From Planctomycetota bacterium (GTDB taxonomy: Bacteria > Planctomycetota > Phycisphaerae > UBA1845), in NCBI GenBank assembly GCA_024276605.1, contig JAJRWX010000008.1, positions 1 to 64,000 of the forward strand: a DNA stretch of 64,000 bases, in the 5' to 3' direction. Position numbers and translations under genes: made by a program. Position 1 is the stretch's first letter, and every line of letters starts with the position of its first letter. Below the pieces are notes generated by a model. The model was not told where the DNA came from. It searched no databases and saw nothing but the letters and a program-made list of their open reading frames with translations. This document shows positions 44,532 through 55,228 of the stretch, piece by piece.

Positions 44532-45989
44532 TTAATGGCCGAAGTCCTGAAAAGATGTCAGATTCGTTCGCTTTGGCATATTCATAGACGTTGTGCCGTG
44601 CCAACGAACGGTCATCATCGCTTCATTTTCGATGGCATCAGCCAGAGGGCCGGGCATGCCGGTGTCGAAGATCGTCGCGGTCATAATCCGTGCGTTTTCC
44701 TGACGGTGGATAATGTCCGTGGAATCTCGTAGCTGGTTAAGGGCTACGCGGGCTTCGGCGATTTCACTGGTCTGGTTTTCGATGCTTTCGAGTGCGGCAA
44801 TGATGTTTTGGCGCTGACGCTCGATGAGTACGCGGTTACGACTTTGAGGTGAGGTGTTGTCGAAACGCATATCGATCTGACGTTTCTGCTCCATCAAGAC
44901 AACATTGTCATGTTGCAGGGCTTGTTCTTCATCGCGGAATGCGTCGAACGTATCGTCGGGAGAAAACAGGCCTGCGACGAACATCAGTGCGTGACACTGC
45001 TGACGATAGTCGGCGATGAGGTGGTTGATCCGATTTACCATCGCCTGTGCCTGTTGCAGTTGGGTTTCGTTCTGGATAAACCGCTGGTCATGGTTGTACA
45101 GATTGTCCGTGAGGGTGTAGAGACCCTTGCGTCGCTGCAAACGATTGATTTGTTCGGTAAGAATCATGCGACAACCGTTGAGGTCTGCGCGCATGTTGTT
45201 GATGCGGCGTAGTTTTTCGACGGCCTTGGAGTAATCAGCCACCATAATGACCTTGGTCATAGCCTGACCGGTTCGGATATTGGCCAGCTCCGGTTGACTG
45301 AAAGCAGCTTGGGTTGACGTGGTGAAGAATTCAGACGAACCTGGAATCAAGAGAACTTCCATATTGTTTGCGAATTCGAGTTGTTGTTTCTGTCGTCGCG
45401 CCTTGGCTCGGACTTCTTCCTTCATGGCTCGTTCAATACGTCGCTCAAGTTTGGTGAGGCCACGCAATTGCTTCTGATACTGCTTAAAGCTTACTTCATC
45501 AGGGTTACTGAAATTACCCACCATTTTGTTGTTGAATCCTAGCCATTCTTTCTGCTCGCGGACGGTGTTTCGCCAATCGTGGAGGGTATTGAGCAAGCTG
45601 TCCGTGCTACTGTTGACGGTGATCCACCCCTGGTAGGTTGCATCATGCTCCTCATCGAACACACCGAAGGTGTATGAGCCGGGTGTGAGCGGTGCGGGTG
45701 TGTGCGTGAATTCTTGGCCATCAAACGGGCCACCCCACACGACCGCATGAAACGGACTCATGCTTGGGGTTGAAAACGGATTGTACGCTTGGTCTGCGAC
45801 CAGGCTGCTGGATACTTCGCCACCGAAACTGGCCAGTTGTGTGGGAACCGGCGGTGCGACGAGCCGAACCGTCACTGTCGCGTGGTTGTGCTTGGCTTGA
45901 CTGTGACCCTGGACGTTCGTAAACATCGAACAGCCGGTAGTCAGCATGATGGACGCCGTGGTCACGGCGAGCGTTTTTCTTAATCTCAT
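44532..45989 (-). CDS. Lipoprotein with coiled-coil body, unknown function
   Basis: A 485-residue lipoprotein. The ATG at 45989 follows GGAGCAAAAAACA and starts a signal with lipobox LTTGC. A beta-rich stretch (residues 30-150) includes FHAVVWGGPFDGQEFTHTPAPLTPGSYTFGVFDEEHDATYQGWITV, which looks like a binding module. Residues 190-450 are a long helical region with many Gln, Arg and Glu and Asn-rich turns (LTKLERRIERAMKEEVRAKARRQKQQLEF; NQTSEIAEARVALNQLRD). I do not recognise the family; it may be a cell-envelope scaffold. In-frame residues upstream of 45989 lack a signal and are leader. It is followed by a clear terminator. Confidence 0.7.
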   Translation of the reverse strand: MRLRKTLAVTTASIMLTTGCSMFTNVQGHSQAKHNHATVTVRLVAPPVPTQLASFGGEVSSSLVADQAYNPFSTPSMSPFHAVVWGGPFDGQEFTHTPAPLTPGSYTFGVFDEEHDATYQGWITVNSSTDSLLNTLHDWRNTVREQKEWLGFNNKMVGNFSNPDEVSFKQYQKQLRGLTKLERRIERAMKEEVRAKARRQKQQLEFANNMEVLLIPGSSEFFTTSTQAAFSQPELANIRTGQAMTKVIMVADYSKAVEKLRRINNMRADLNGCRMILTEQINRLQRRKGLYTLTDNLYNHDQRFIQNETQLQQAQAMVNRINHLIADYRQQCHALMFVAGLFSPDDTFDAFRDEEQALQHDNVVLMEQKRQIDMRFDNTSPQSRNRVLIERQRQNIIAALESIENQTSEIAEARVALNQLRDSTDIIHRQENARIMTATIFDTGMPGPLADAIENEAMMTVRWHGTTSMNMPKRTNLTSFQDFGH

Positions 45990-46363
45990 TGTTTTTTGCT
46001 CCATAAACAGAGGAAACCCTTGCCGAACGTCAACGCCTACCTCAGGCAATGACTCTTCGTCATATATCCAATTCACGTCAGCCACAGGTAAGGCGCGTTT
46101 TATGGAAGGGATTACGGAATGTGCGATATTCCGTAGATGATTCGCCGCCGGATACACCAGCGCTGCCCGAACCCAATGGGTTGCCCGGACAGTCCTTCCG
46201 CGAACATCTACACGGTTGTCCACCTGTGACCTTCCAATACATTCGGCAGGAAGACAAATCCGAAAAAGTTGTTAGCGGTATTTATTTAGGTCCGAAAAAA
46301 AGAGACCGTGGGGTAGGCCGATAAAAAGCCCGGTAGGGCAGGTCGTTCTTTCGCTTGAAGCCT

Positions 46364-46390
46364 GCGTGTGTTATGGCCAAGTGAAGCGTG
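46364..46390 (+). repeat. Short direct repeat, first copy
   Basis: GCGTGTGTTATGGCCAAGTG and the following AAGCGTG recur at 46733-46759 with three changes. The pair is 369 bases apart. Confidence 0.6.
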
Positions 46391-46393
46391 ACT

Positions 46394-46429
46394 GGGTGGC
46401 CCAGGTCCTTCTGTTTGGACCTGGGGGAG
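46394..46429 (-). repeat. Dispersed palindromic repeat, copy C
   Basis: Inverted relative to copy B (38901-38938) and nearly identical over its length, including the CCAGGTCC/GGACCTGG stem. It lies in the repeat-rich spacer upstream of the lipoprotein gene. Confidence 0.7.
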
Positions 46430-46573
46430 TCGATGATTTTCGCTCGTATCTATGCCCGCTCCCTTGCGTTGCCGTGTAGGGCAGATCGTTCTTTCGTCAA
46501 TCCCAACTTGGTGAAAGGTTGACCTGCCTCAACCATTTGGCACATGCGTCGTTCCCGCGCACGCGGGATGTCG

Positions 46574-46604
46574 AATCAGAGCCGCACGGCGCCAGCCTGC
46601 GGAC
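46574..46604 (+). repeat. Dispersed AGAGCCGCACGG repeat, copy 2
   Basis: AATCAGAGCCGCACGGCGCC then AGCCTGCGGAC, close to copies at 22197 and 46822. A GTTCCCGC-type half palindrome lies just before it. Confidence 0.6.
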
Positions 46605-46732
46605 CAACGCACGTATACAAGGTCATCTGAGTTAGTAAGACTACCCGTGCCAGCCCGTCATGGTGTCACCAGGCTTGCGCCGTGGTGCTCTGACAAACCT
46701 GTCGTACGACCAACATCGCAACCCAAAGGAAG

Positions 46733-46759
46733 GCGTGTGGCATGGCCAAGTGAAGCGCG
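46733..46759 (+). repeat. Short direct repeat, second copy
   Basis: Second copy of the GCGTGTG-N2-ATGGCCAAGTGAAGCG sequence first seen at 46364. Confidence 0.6.
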
Positions 46760-46821
46760 GCCTTTGTTTCGTGGTTCACGTTTTTACATGCCCGAGCCTC
46801 GGGCTTGCCACGCGACTTTCG

Positions 46822-46855
46822 AATCAAAGCCGCACGGTGCTAGCCTGCGAACTAG
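46822..46855 (+). repeat. Dispersed AGAGCCGCACGG repeat, copy 3
   Basis: AATCAAAGCCGCACGGTGCT then AGCCTGCGAACTAGC; the bases GCTAG and CTAGC pair around CCTGCGAA. It ends just before the stop of the last kinase gene. Confidence 0.6.
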
Positions 46856-46880
46856 CGGGAGACCAATAGCCTGATGTTTG

Positions 46881-49532
46881 CTATTCCAGTTCTACGAGCC
46901 AAATATCGGATTCGAGCGTGCTCATGGAGAAATATATCTCTCGGTCTCCTGGGGCTATGGATATGAAGCGAAAGGAAAACGTCGAACCTGACAGAAGCTC
47001 GGAGATTTTTTTGGACTCCGTATCACCAAGCAACAACTTTCCTTGACCTACAAAAATGAACCGTCGACTGTCGCTGAGCCACCGTGGACCGCCGCCGTTG
47101 TCGGTAATTAATTCGTACGTGCCTGTATCAAGCGTATAGGTTCCTATGCCTAAGTAACTACCATCCTTAGTAGAGAGAGCGCCCAGCAACTTCGTGCCAT
47201 CGGGGGACCACGAGGAAGCGAAGAAGTCAGTGTTGCCATCTTCAGCGGGTGATAACAATTGTATGGTTTGGTTGTCCTCGTGCTGGGCTAGGTTGGCAAT
47301 CTGCGCTTGGATTGGCTCCGTGCGTATGAAGGCGATGCGGGTTCCGTCCGGTGACCAAACAGGCAAATTGAGATTTTCTGTACTATCTATCAGTTTCTGC
47401 AAGCCGCTGCCGTCGCTGTTAATGGACCAAATGCCATATTGGCCGTCTCGGTCGGAAAAAAATGCGATCTGTTGGCTATCAGGTGACCAGCGAGGTCCGC
47501 GATCCTTGTATTGGTCATAGGTAAGTCGAAAGCGATCGTGGCCATCGGTATTGAAGATGAAGAGGTCTTCCTGAACGCCCCTGGACATGACGACGATTTT
47601 CTTACCATCAGGCGAGATGTCAGGTTGTCCCAGGATGGTCGATTGATGAGTGACTTGGATCGGTTCACCGAGTACTTTCTCAGTCTCAGGGTCGAAAATC
47701 ACCTTGAAAATATTCGCTCGGTACTCAATGGCTGCATAAGCGAGGTGTTTTCCGTCGTTGGCGATGCTTATATACATGCTCATGGCCGTTACGCCCGACG
47801 TGATGGCCTCTGGTTCGCCCAATCGCTCACCGGATAGCTCGTCGATGCGCACGCGCCAAATGTTCATGTTTCCGCCGCGATCGCTACCAAAATATAGGTA
47901 GCGTCCGTCAGGTGACCAGGTTGGGTTCCAATCGGTGGCTGGGTCATTGGTTACGGCTACAGGGTCGCCGCCGCTGACTGGGATTGTGAAAAGGTCGCGT
48001 TGCCCGCCTTTGATAAGCGTCCAGTAGGCAATGCGATGACCGCCGGGTGAACAGCTTGGCTCAACGGCGTCACCGTCGTAAATTTTCTTCGTTTCGCCGG
48101 TCGCTACAACAACGGACCAGAGCGCGCTGAGTCCTGACCGCGCTTCCGGTGATACGATTCCTACTGTGGCGAAATAGACGTGCGTGCCATCAGGGTGCCA
48201 CGCCGGGTTGTACCCGAAATCCGTCAGGCGTCGTGGCGATTCTCCTGTGGCACCCATCACAAATAATCCGCCGCCCTGACGTTCAGATCGGAAGACGATC
48301 TGTTGTCCGTCCGGTGAGAAGACGGGCATTGAATCGATTTCTGTGTACTTTTCAGTCAGGTTGACCGAGTTGGAACCGCCTATACGCATGGTGTAGATGT
48401 CGAAGTTTCCGTTTTCATCTGAAGAATAGACGATCGATTTGCCGTCTGGTGAAATGTCTGGACCCACTTCTGCGCTTATCTGGTCGGTGAGCTTGGAAAA
48501 CTTAGCGCTAAATTTCTTGGGCACGATTGGCGTTGTTTGCTTGGCTGCGAACCAACCGGAGTATGCGGCAGCTAGGAGGATTAGTATGCATACTGTGGCA
48601 GCGGCAAAACGCGCTGGCCAGGTTCGAGGCATAGTGCGCTGAGTGGCTTCTATCGCTTCGGTCGACCATTCGCGCGTGGTAAGTGATTGGTCCAATTCCA
48701 ATAATGCGTCGCCTATGTCACGTAATCGACGCTTGCTATGTTTTTCGAGGCAACGGCGCAACAGGTCGCCTACGCGGCGCGGTGTTCGATCGGGTAGCGC
48801 GTCGTAGTCTGGATCGCGCTCCATGATTTTAGCGATTACGTCCGTGGTGGTTTCACCGGAAAAGGGTGAAGTTCCGGTCAGACATTCATAAAGCACCGCT
48901 CCGAAACTCCAGATGTCGGTTCGCTTGTCTAGCGGACGTCCACGCGCTTGTTCCGGACTCATGTAGGCAGCGGTTCCAAGCACGACACCCGGGCGGGTGT
49001 AATTAGCTGTAATTGTCGGAGAGTTAGCGTCCACCGCGCTGGTAGATTCCTCAGCCATGGCTTTCGCCAATCCGAAGTCGAGCACTTTGACGGTGCCATC
49101 CTCGCGGACCATCACGTTGGCCGGCTTGAGATCACGATGAATGATGCCCTTTTCATGAGCCGCTTCCAACGCCTCAGCCATTTGCTTGGCGATATCCAGC
49201 GCATCCTCGACGGCGAAAGCGCCTCCCTTAAGCCGTTGAGCCAACGTTTCACCTTCAACATATTCCATGATAAGGAACCGAATTCCATCTGCATCGTCGA
49301 ATCCGTGAATCGCAGCGATGTTGGGATGGTTCAAAGAGGCCAGCAATTTGGCTTCGCGCTCGAAGCGTGCGGTGCGCTCCACATCGCGCGTCATGGCCAG
49401 TGGGAGAACTTTGATGGCAACTTTTCGATCTAGCTTGAGATCATTGGCAAGATAGACCTCACCCATGCCACCCGCGCCGAGGGGTGAGAGGATTTCGTAG
49501 GGACCGAGTTTCGTGCCGGATGATAGTGTCAT
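46881..49532 (-). CDS. Membrane Ser/Thr protein kinase with WD40/TolB-like propeller
   Basis: An 883-residue receptor-like kinase, last gene of the array. The kinase domain (about residues 10-270) has a Gly loop GAGGMGEVY, Lys41 in VAIKVLP, catalytic Asp134 in [11 protein letters not shown] and Asp152 in DFGLAKA. A membrane helix (FAAATVCILILLAAAYSGWFA, about 307-327) leads to an extracytoplasmic beta-propeller of about nine PD40-type blades, each with a WSPDG-like phrase (YSSDENGNFDIY, FGSDRGGNMNIW, FFSDRDGQYGIW). The propeller may sense a ligand or envelope state and the kinase phosphorylate unknown targets. Its ATG overlaps the stop of the upstream 1,899-residue kinase gene (ATGA). Confidence 0.92.
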   Translation of the reverse strand: MTLSSGTKLGPYEILSPLGAGGMGEVYLANDLKLDRKVAIKVLPLAMTRDVERTARFEREAKLLASLNHPNIAAIHGFDDADGIRFLIMEYVEGETLAQRLKGGAFAVEDALDIAKQMAEALEAAHEKGIIHRDLKPANVMVREDGTVKVLDFGLAKAMAEESTSAVDANSPTITANYTRPGVVLGTAAYMSPEQARGRPLDKRTDIWSFGAVLYECLTGTSPFSGETTTDVIAKIMERDPDYDALPDRTPRRVGDLLRRCLEKHSKRRLRDIGDALLELDQSLTTREWSTEAIEATQRTMPRTWPARFAAATVCILILLAAAYSGWFAAKQTTPIVPKKFSAKFSKLTDQISAEVGPDISPDGKSIVYSSDENGNFDIYTMRIGGSNSVNLTEKYTEIDSMPVFSPDGQQIVFRSERQGGGLFVMGATGESPRRLTDFGYNPAWHPDGTHVYFATVGIVSPEARSGLSALWSVVVATGETKKIYDGDAVEPSCSPGGHRIAYWTLIKGGQRDLFTIPVSGGDPVAVTNDPATDWNPTWSPDGRYLYFGSDRGGNMNIWRVRIDELSGERLGEPEAITSGVTAMSMYISIANDGKHLAYAAIEYRANIFKVIFDPETEKVLGEPIQVTHQSTILGQPDISPDGKKIVVMSRGVQEDLFIFNTDGHDRFRLTYDQYKDRGPRWSPDSQQIAFFSDRDGQYGIWSINSDGSGLQKLIDSTENLNLPVWSPDGTRIAFIRTEPIQAQIANLAQHEDNQTIQLLSPAEDGNTDFFASSWSPDGTKLLGALSTKDGSYLGIGTYTLDTGTYELITDNGGGPRWLSDSRRFIFVGQGKLLLGDTESKKISELLSGSTFSFRFISIAPGDREIYFSMSTLESDIWLVELE

Positions 49533-52500
49533 GGCTGCGGCTGCACTTCCTTGGTTCTGTTTTTTGCGGCGATACGTTTTAGCAGGTCCGCGTAGCGCGG
49601 ATCGCCGCGCAGGTTATCGTAGGGGAAGTAGATAGCAATTCTGTCGAGCAGTGGACTTCCCCGCCTAATGGCACGGTCAAGCGACTCGAAGGCACGGTCT
49701 TTCTCGTTGCACCAGGCATAAAATGGCGCTCGCCTTGCTGGTCCGATGCCCCATGAATCAAAGTCGTTCCCCAATGAATCCAACCATTCCAGAAAACCCG
49801 CCCGCAGGCCCGATGCGTCGTATGTGCGGCGGAACTTCGTGATGGACTCGGCTGGTTGATCAATGATCCGTAGGTATGATTCGAACGCCGTAGCTGCTGC
49901 GTTGTGGTTTTCCTTCCCAATGTACGCCCATGCCAGACTTACATACGCGACCTTGAAATCCGATTGTAGGCGCAGCGCCTCGTTGAGTTGCTCGATGGCC
50001 TTGTCGAAGCGCCGCGCCATCACGGAACCATCACCGTATTCATTGTGCATGACGGCGGACAGGGGGTCGAGTGCGATGGCCTTCTCATATTCTTCGGCCG
50101 CTAGGTCGTATCGTTCTTGGAGCGAGAGCGTACCACCGTACCATTGGTGCGCCGTGGCGTTGTTAGGATCGATTGCGATAGCCTTTTGGTAATGTGCGTT
50201 GGCTGTTTCGCAATCACCGCGATCTGCGAGAACGCTTGCCATCGAGACATGTGCTTCTGCCAGCGAGTCATTGAGCGCGAGCGCTCGCTCGGCAGCCTTC
50301 CTGGCTTCAGCATTTATCTTGTTGTAGGGGCCGGGGACGTAGTATGGCATCACGCCCCACGCGTCCGCGAGACCGCAATAGGCGAGTGCGTAGTTGGGGT
50401 CTAGCTCGATGGCATGCTTGAAATGCTTGATGGCCGTGTGCAGCGACTCCGGCGTTCGCTTGGTCCAGTAACTCCTTCCGAGCAGGTAAGCATCATACGC
50501 AGCTGAGTTTGTGGTCGGGGTCGTCGTTTCAGCATGTTCATCTTGAGGCAACAGTTCCACCGCCAGCGCCTTAGCCACAGCTTCGGCAACCTCAGCCTGA
50601 ACCGCAAAAACATCAGATAGATCGCGCGTATAACTATCTCCCCAGAGTTGTGTCTGATCGCTGACTTGAATGAGTTGGGCATTTATTCGAACACGATTAC
50701 CCGCACGGCGAACGCCACCTTCGATTACGTATGCTACACTGAGTTCTCGACCGATCTGGTCAATTAGTTTGTCAGTTTTCTTGTACCGCATGGCCGATGT
50801 TCGGGCGATTACACCAAGCAGTTCGGGACGCAGGCGACCGAGACGTGTGATCATTTCCTCGGTCATGCCGTCGCTGAAATACTCCTGCTCAGGATCGCCG
50901 CTGAGATTGGTAAACGGAAGAACGGCCAGCATGGTCTTCGTTTTCTGCTCACTTGCTGTCGAAACCGAATTGGCAGCAGGTACAAGTCCCATCCGTCGAA
51001 GCAAATCATCGTAACGCGGGTCGCCATGCATCACGTCAAACGCTCTACCTAAGTGAAAATACGATAACAAGAGTTCGCGGTTTTCGTACGACTTATCCAG
51101 CCAACGAAACGCTTCGTCCACATTCCCCAAGCTCGCGTGAATGGAAGCGAAAGCCAAGGCTGGAACATAGTCATGCTTCGCTAGCTGCGTGAGAGTCTTC
51201 AGTTCGTCCCGAGCTTCCGTGATCTGCCCGGCTTGTGCGTAGGCAACTCCCAGCAAACCGGCCATCATGGGAATGCGTCCTTCTGACGCGTACAGCTCCT
51301 TGAGAACGGGGATCGCACGCTCAGGTTGGCTACCCTTTATGAGCATTATCGCTAGCTCCATTCTTGCAGGAAAGAAATCTGGAGCCATCTCCCGCGTAGC
51401 CGCGTTGTGGGTAAGCGCTTCGCGAACATCACCTGCGAGGAATTGCACTTTGGCGAGGCCCGCTCGGATGATCAGAGAATTTGGTGCGATCTCGTTCGCC
51501 CGTTTCATCGCGGAGAGTGATTCGTCAAACCGGCTCTGTACAAGGAGAATCATGCCGAGCCAGTGATGGAGCGTGGCATAACGAGGGTTTAGGGAAATGC
51601 CGCGTTGAATAGCTTCTTCGGCCTTGCGCCATTTATGCTCAGCCATGCCGGTCAAGTAACCGAGTGATGCGTATGCTTCCGCCATGGAATCGTCGAGATG
51701 AAGCGCCGTCTTGATCGCCTGCTTCGCCAGCGGTATCAGTTTCTCTGACGGGCGGTAATAGAGGGCAAGCATTAGGTAACAATCCGCTTTGCCTGCGTAG
51801 GCTCGTGCGTACTGGGGATCAAGTGAAATGGCGTGATCGAAGAGTCTGATCGCACGGTCGAAGCCGTCCTCTGACCGCCGATTCCACCAGAACCGAGCCT
51901 CGATGTAAGCCCGGTACGCCTCGGGGTTCATCGTGTCGTCCTTGGCAAGTTTTGTTTTTTCCTCTCGGGTAAGCTGGAGTCGTAGCGCTTCCGAGATATT
52001 CTGTGTGATGTTCGCTTCAACGGCCATGATGTCCGTCAATTCACGGTCGTACCGATGGCTCCAGAGTTGCTGGTTCGTGGCTACGTCCACCAATTCTGCA
52101 CGGATGGTCAAACTGTTTCCGCGTGCGTTTAACTGCCCGGTCAGTACAACCGATGCGCTGAGACTCTTCCCGAAGCTACTTGCATCCTCTTTGGTCGCAT
52201 CAAAGCGAAATGCACCGCTTCGCGAGATCACGCTCAAACCTGACAGCTCGGACATCTTGTCGATGATGCTGGCCGGTATTTCATTGCTGAGGTAGTCGGT
52301 ATCCGGATCACTGCTGATATTTTGGAACGGAAGCACGGCGAGAGTTGTATTGTTTGAAAGCGGTTTGGCGGTCGATGCAGACGTTGGCTCTGGCTTAAAC
52401 CCATGTTGGCGCATCAAGCTCTTGTAGCGCGGGTGATCGCGAAGAGCATCCCAGCGCGGATCAAGACGAAGCATCGGAACCGACATCGTCTGACTCGGAA

Positions 52501-55228
52501 TAGAAAGCAAGTATTCGAGTTTGTCCAGGGCTAAGTTGTACTCGCCAACGAGCGCATAGATGAAAGCTAAGTCCTCTTCACGAGAGGGACCGATCATGGC
52601 GTCCTTGGACACGGGATACAGCATTACGCCTAGTTTCCCTTCGCGGATGGCGTCCTCCTTACGCCCAAGTCCGGCATAAGCGATTCCAAGCGAGCTGCGG
52701 ACGCGATGATCGTCGGGACGTTTCTTGGCTTCCTCTTCCAGGAGCATACGGGCGGTGTCGTAAGCTTGACGGGATCGCTCCGATTCACCCATCAGTCCAT
52801 GTACGAGGCCAGCTAACCGAGCCGTGGGGATGAGCCAAAACTGATTGGCAAAAGATTCGTTCGGAGTGGACTCAAGACGATCCAAAGCGGGCTGGTATTC
52901 TCTTTCCAAAAACTCCTGCTGGAACCAAGTAAAGATCGAATCTGGCGTTTGCTTGACGAGCATATCCTCAAGCGTGGCACGGGCCACGTCGGTATCGCCA
53001 TGCCAAAGCCGATACAAAGCCGCCTTATACTCAAAAGCTACTTGTTGATCCGGAGCCAAGGAAATGGAGTCGTTGCACCAACGCTCCGCTTCCGGATATT
53101 TCCGCAGAAAGAGATAGGTCTCGGCGATGTCGTTGGCCAAATAGGCGCTAAGTGGGCTTAGTTCAAAGGCACGTTTGAGATAGCGTGTTGCCTCTTCAAG
53201 CTTGCCCTGCCGCCGCCGGATGTAGCCAATACCCTCGACTATTCGGCTGTCGTTCGGGAGATCCTTTTGGGCGATATTAAACGTTTCTATCGCCCGCTCG
53301 TAATTCCGATGGCACCAATAGTGATACCAACCGAGCGCGACGTATGCTTCAGGGAGACTCGGTTGAAGCTTGAATGCACGGTCCACTGCCGATTTGGCTT
53401 TGGCCGCACGATTTTCCGTAGAGTCATGCCCAAAATGGTGCATGGCTGAGTGAGACTTAGAAAGCTGCGCATACGCGAGGGCGAAGCTGGGATCAAGCGA
53501 AACCGCACGCTCGAACATCTGGATCGCCAGTCGATACTGCTCCTCCGAATAATCGGGCTGTTCCAAGTAAACGAGTCCGCGCAGGTAGGCGTGATAAGCA
53601 TCGGAGTTTTCAGTTGGTTTTACTTCGATCACCCGGCGTTCCGGCTCCAGTAACGTAATCTGAAGCTGTTTCAGCACCTGCGCGGCTATGTCGGATTGAA
53701 CCTCAAAAATATCTTCTAGCTGGCGGTCGTAAGGCTGAGACCAGACCGACATGTCGTCAGCAATACGGATCAGCTCCGGCGTAATGCGTACCCGGCCTGC
53801 CGCCTCGCCGCGTTTATCCCAGCGAATCGTGCCATCGATGAGGTAATCCACCCCCAATTCAGAACCGATCTGTCTGTTTGTCTTATCCGTATCTTTGAAT
53901 TGAAACGCGCTGGAGCGGGAAATCACGCCGAGCCTTCGAACTTTCGCCAACCGCCCCCGAATTTCATCGCTGATTCCGTCAGAGAAATACTCATCATCAG
54001 GCGATCCAAGGTTCTTGAATGGCAACACCGCCAGCGTGATCGGGGCATCTGCCGATTGCTCGGAGGGTCGCAAAGAATCTTCCGTTGATGGTGTGGCTGT
54101 TGATCCACTCCTTGCTATGCCGGAGTCATGTGACGTCTCTCCCACCACGGCTACTTTATTCGCGATACTACCGTCTCGGCCAAGCCACCACGCTCCGGCT
54201 CCAATCGCTACGATGACGGCAATAACCCCAATCCAAAACTCGCCGCGACGGGTCGGGGCGGACATCGAAGAACCTGAAACCGAGGTGGATGAAGTCGAAG
54301 ACGGAGGCGGCGAAACGGTAGTTTGTATAGTTACGGGTTGAGATTCCGACAGTTCGCTACCGGAATCGACTTCCTTCAACAGCGCCTGCAAATCATTGCG
54401 AATGTCTTTCGCTGATTGCATACGTTGCTCTGGATCTTTTGCGAGACAGCGTTCAATGATTCGACCTAGATGCCGAGGCAGCACGCCGTTGAGTTCTTGC
54501 ACCGGGCGCGGCGTGTCACGAAGAATTGAAGACGTTATAATAGCCGAGGTCTTCCCTTTGAACGGACGCTGCCCGGTCGCCAATTCGTATAGCATGATGC
54601 CAAGCGAGAAGAGATCGGATCGGTGGTCTAAGTCTTCCCCGTTGAGCTGCTCGGGCGACATATACGGCACAGTGCCCATGACCACGCCTCGACCTGTAAG
54701 CGGTGCGGACATGGTTACGTCATCTGGTGCCGAGCCACCCTGCCCCTCGATTGTCAGCTTGGCAAGACCGAAGTCGAGCACCTTGACGCGACCATCCTTG
54801 GTCACCATGACGTTGGCGGGTTTGAGGTCGCGGTGAACGATGCCCTTGTCATGGGCAGCGGCTAAGGCATCCGCCAGCGGAATGGCGATATCAAAAATCT
54901 TCTCGAGCGGCATACCGGCCGGAGCAATCATGCGGTCAAGCGTTTCGCCCTCGACGAGTTCCATGGCGATGAAGCGGTGGCCATCTGATTCTTCGATGCC
55001 AAAAATCGTAACGATGTTGGGATGGTTGAGGGCCGCCACCGTGGTCGCTTCTCGTTCAAAACGTTGAAGACGTTCCGGACTTGACGAAACGTCGGCTGGC
55101 AAGACCTTAATCGCAACTTCACGGTGGAGCTTGGTATCCTTCGCAAGATACACTTCACCCATGCCACCAGCGCCCAGGGGCGACAGGATTTCGTAGGGAC
55201 CAAGTTTTGTTCCGGTGGCGAGGGTCAT
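49529..55228 (-). CDS. Giant Ser/Thr kinase with three tandem LAVLPF-TPR modules
   Basis: A 1,899-residue protein. I chose the ATG at 55228, preceded by GGAGGA and overlapping the upstream stop; a longer frame would overlap the neighbour. The kinase domain has Lys41, Asp134 ([11 protein letters not shown]) and Asp152 (DFGLAK). A membrane helix follows ([20 protein letters not shown], about 330-350). Then three modules occur at about residues 398, 963 and 1432. Each begins with LAVLPF and a [10 protein letters not shown]-like or [10 protein letters not shown]-like segment plus a SRSSAF/SRSGAF/ARTSAM strand, and continues with tetratricopeptide repeats ([57 protein letters not shown]). The LAVLPF part resembles domains linked to adenylate cyclases and TPR regulators. 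It replaces the propeller of its neighbours. Confidence 0.9.
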   Translation of the reverse strand: MTLATGTKLGPYEILSPLGAGGMGEVYLAKDTKLHREVAIKVLPADVSSSPERLQRFEREATTVAALNHPNIVTIFGIEESDGHRFIAMELVEGETLDRMIAPAGMPLEKIFDIAIPLADALAAAHDKGIVHRDLKPANVMVTKDGRVKVLDFGLAKLTIEGQGGSAPDDVTMSAPLTGRGVVMGTVPYMSPEQLNGEDLDHRSDLFSLGIMLYELATGQRPFKGKTSAIITSSILRDTPRPVQELNGVLPRHLGRIIERCLAKDPEQRMQSAKDIRNDLQALLKEVDSGSELSESQPVTIQTTVSPPPSSTSSTSVSGSSMSAPTRRGEFWIGVIAVIVAIGAGAWWLGRDGSIANKVAVVGETSHDSGIARSGSTATPSTEDSLRPSEQSADAPITLAVLPFKNLGSPDDEYFSDGISDEIRGRLAKVRRLGVISRSSAFQFKDTDKTNRQIGSELGVDYLIDGTIRWDKRGEAAGRVRITPELIRIADDMSVWSQPYDRQLEDIFEVQSDIAAQVLKQLQITLLEPERRVIEVKPTENSDAYHAYLRGLVYLEQPDYSEEQYRLAIQMFERAVSLDPSFALAYAQLSKSHSAMHHFGHDSTENRAAKAKSAVDRAFKLQPSLPEAYVALGWYHYWCHRNYERAIETFNIAQKDLPNDSRIVEGIGYIRRRQGKLEEATRYLKRAFELSPLSAYLANDIAETYLFLRKYPEAERWCNDSISLAPDQQVAFEYKAALYRLWHGDTDVARATLEDMLVKQTPDSIFTWFQQEFLEREYQPALDRLESTPNESFANQFWLIPTARLAGLVHGLMGESERSRQAYDTARMLLEEEAKKRPDDHRVRSSLGIAYAGLGRKEDAIREGKLGVMLYPVSKDAMIGPSREEDLAFIYALVGEYNLALDKLEYLLSIPSQTMSVPMLRLDPRWDALRDHPRYKSLMRQHGFKPEPTSASTAKPLSNNTTLAVLPFQNISSDPDTDYLSNEIPASIIDKMSELSGLSVISRSGAFRFDATKEDASSFGKSLSASVVLTGQLNARGNSLTIRAELVDVATNQQLWSHRYDRELTDIMAVEANITQNISEALRLQLTREEKTKLAKDDTMNPEAYRAYIEARFWWNRRSEDGFDRAIRLFDHAISLDPQYARAYAGKADCYLMLALYYRPSEKLIPLAKQAIKTALHLDDSMAEAYASLGYLTGMAEHKWRKAEEAIQRGISLNPRYATLHHWLGMILLVQSRFDESLSAMKRANEIAPNSLIIRAGLAKVQFLAGDVREALTHNAATREMAPDFFPARMELAIMLIKGSQPERAIPVLKELYASEGRIPMMAGLLGVAYAQAGQITEARDELKTLTQLAKHDYVPALAFASIHASLGNVDEAFRWLDKSYENRELLLSYFHLGRAFDVMHGDPRYDDLLRRMGLVPAANSVSTASEQKTKTMLAVLPFTNLSGDPEQEYFSDGMTEEMITRLGRLRPELLGVIARTSAMRYKKTDKLIDQIGRELSVAYVIEGGVRRAGNRVRINAQLIQVSDQTQLWGDSYTRDLSDVFAVQAEVAEAVAKALAVELLPQDEHAETTTPTTNSAAYDAYLLGRSYWTKRTPESLHTAIKHFKHAIELDPNYALAYCGLADAWGVMPYYVPGPYNKINAEARKAAERALALNDSLAEAHVSMASVLADRGDCETANAHYQKAIAIDPNNATAHQWYGGTLSLQERYDLAAEEYEKAIALDPLSAVMHNEYGDGSVMARRFDKAIEQLNEALRLQSDFKVAYVSLAWAYIGKENHNAAATAFESYLRIIDQPAESITKFRRTYDASGLRAGFLEWLDSLGNDFDSWGIGPARRAPFYAWCNEKDRAFESLDRAIRRGSPLLDRIAIYFPYDNLRGDPRYADLLKRIAAKNRTKEVQPQP

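Larger units (their letters stand above)
45990..46880. other. 891-base spacer made largely of repeats
   Basis: No supported gene. The right half is a patchwork of duplicated short segments: two copies of GTAGGGCA-GTCGTTCTTTCG-like sequence (46333-46353, 46476-46496), two of GCGTGTG-N2-ATGGCCAAGTGAAGCG (46364-46390, 46733-46759), the palindromic repeat copy C and two copies of the AGAGCCGCACGG family. Confidence 0.65.

Noticed and set aside
44397-44732. Plus-strand open frame over the lipoprotein gene end
   Set aside because: Overlaps the terminator and the 3' end of a well-supported minus-strand gene.
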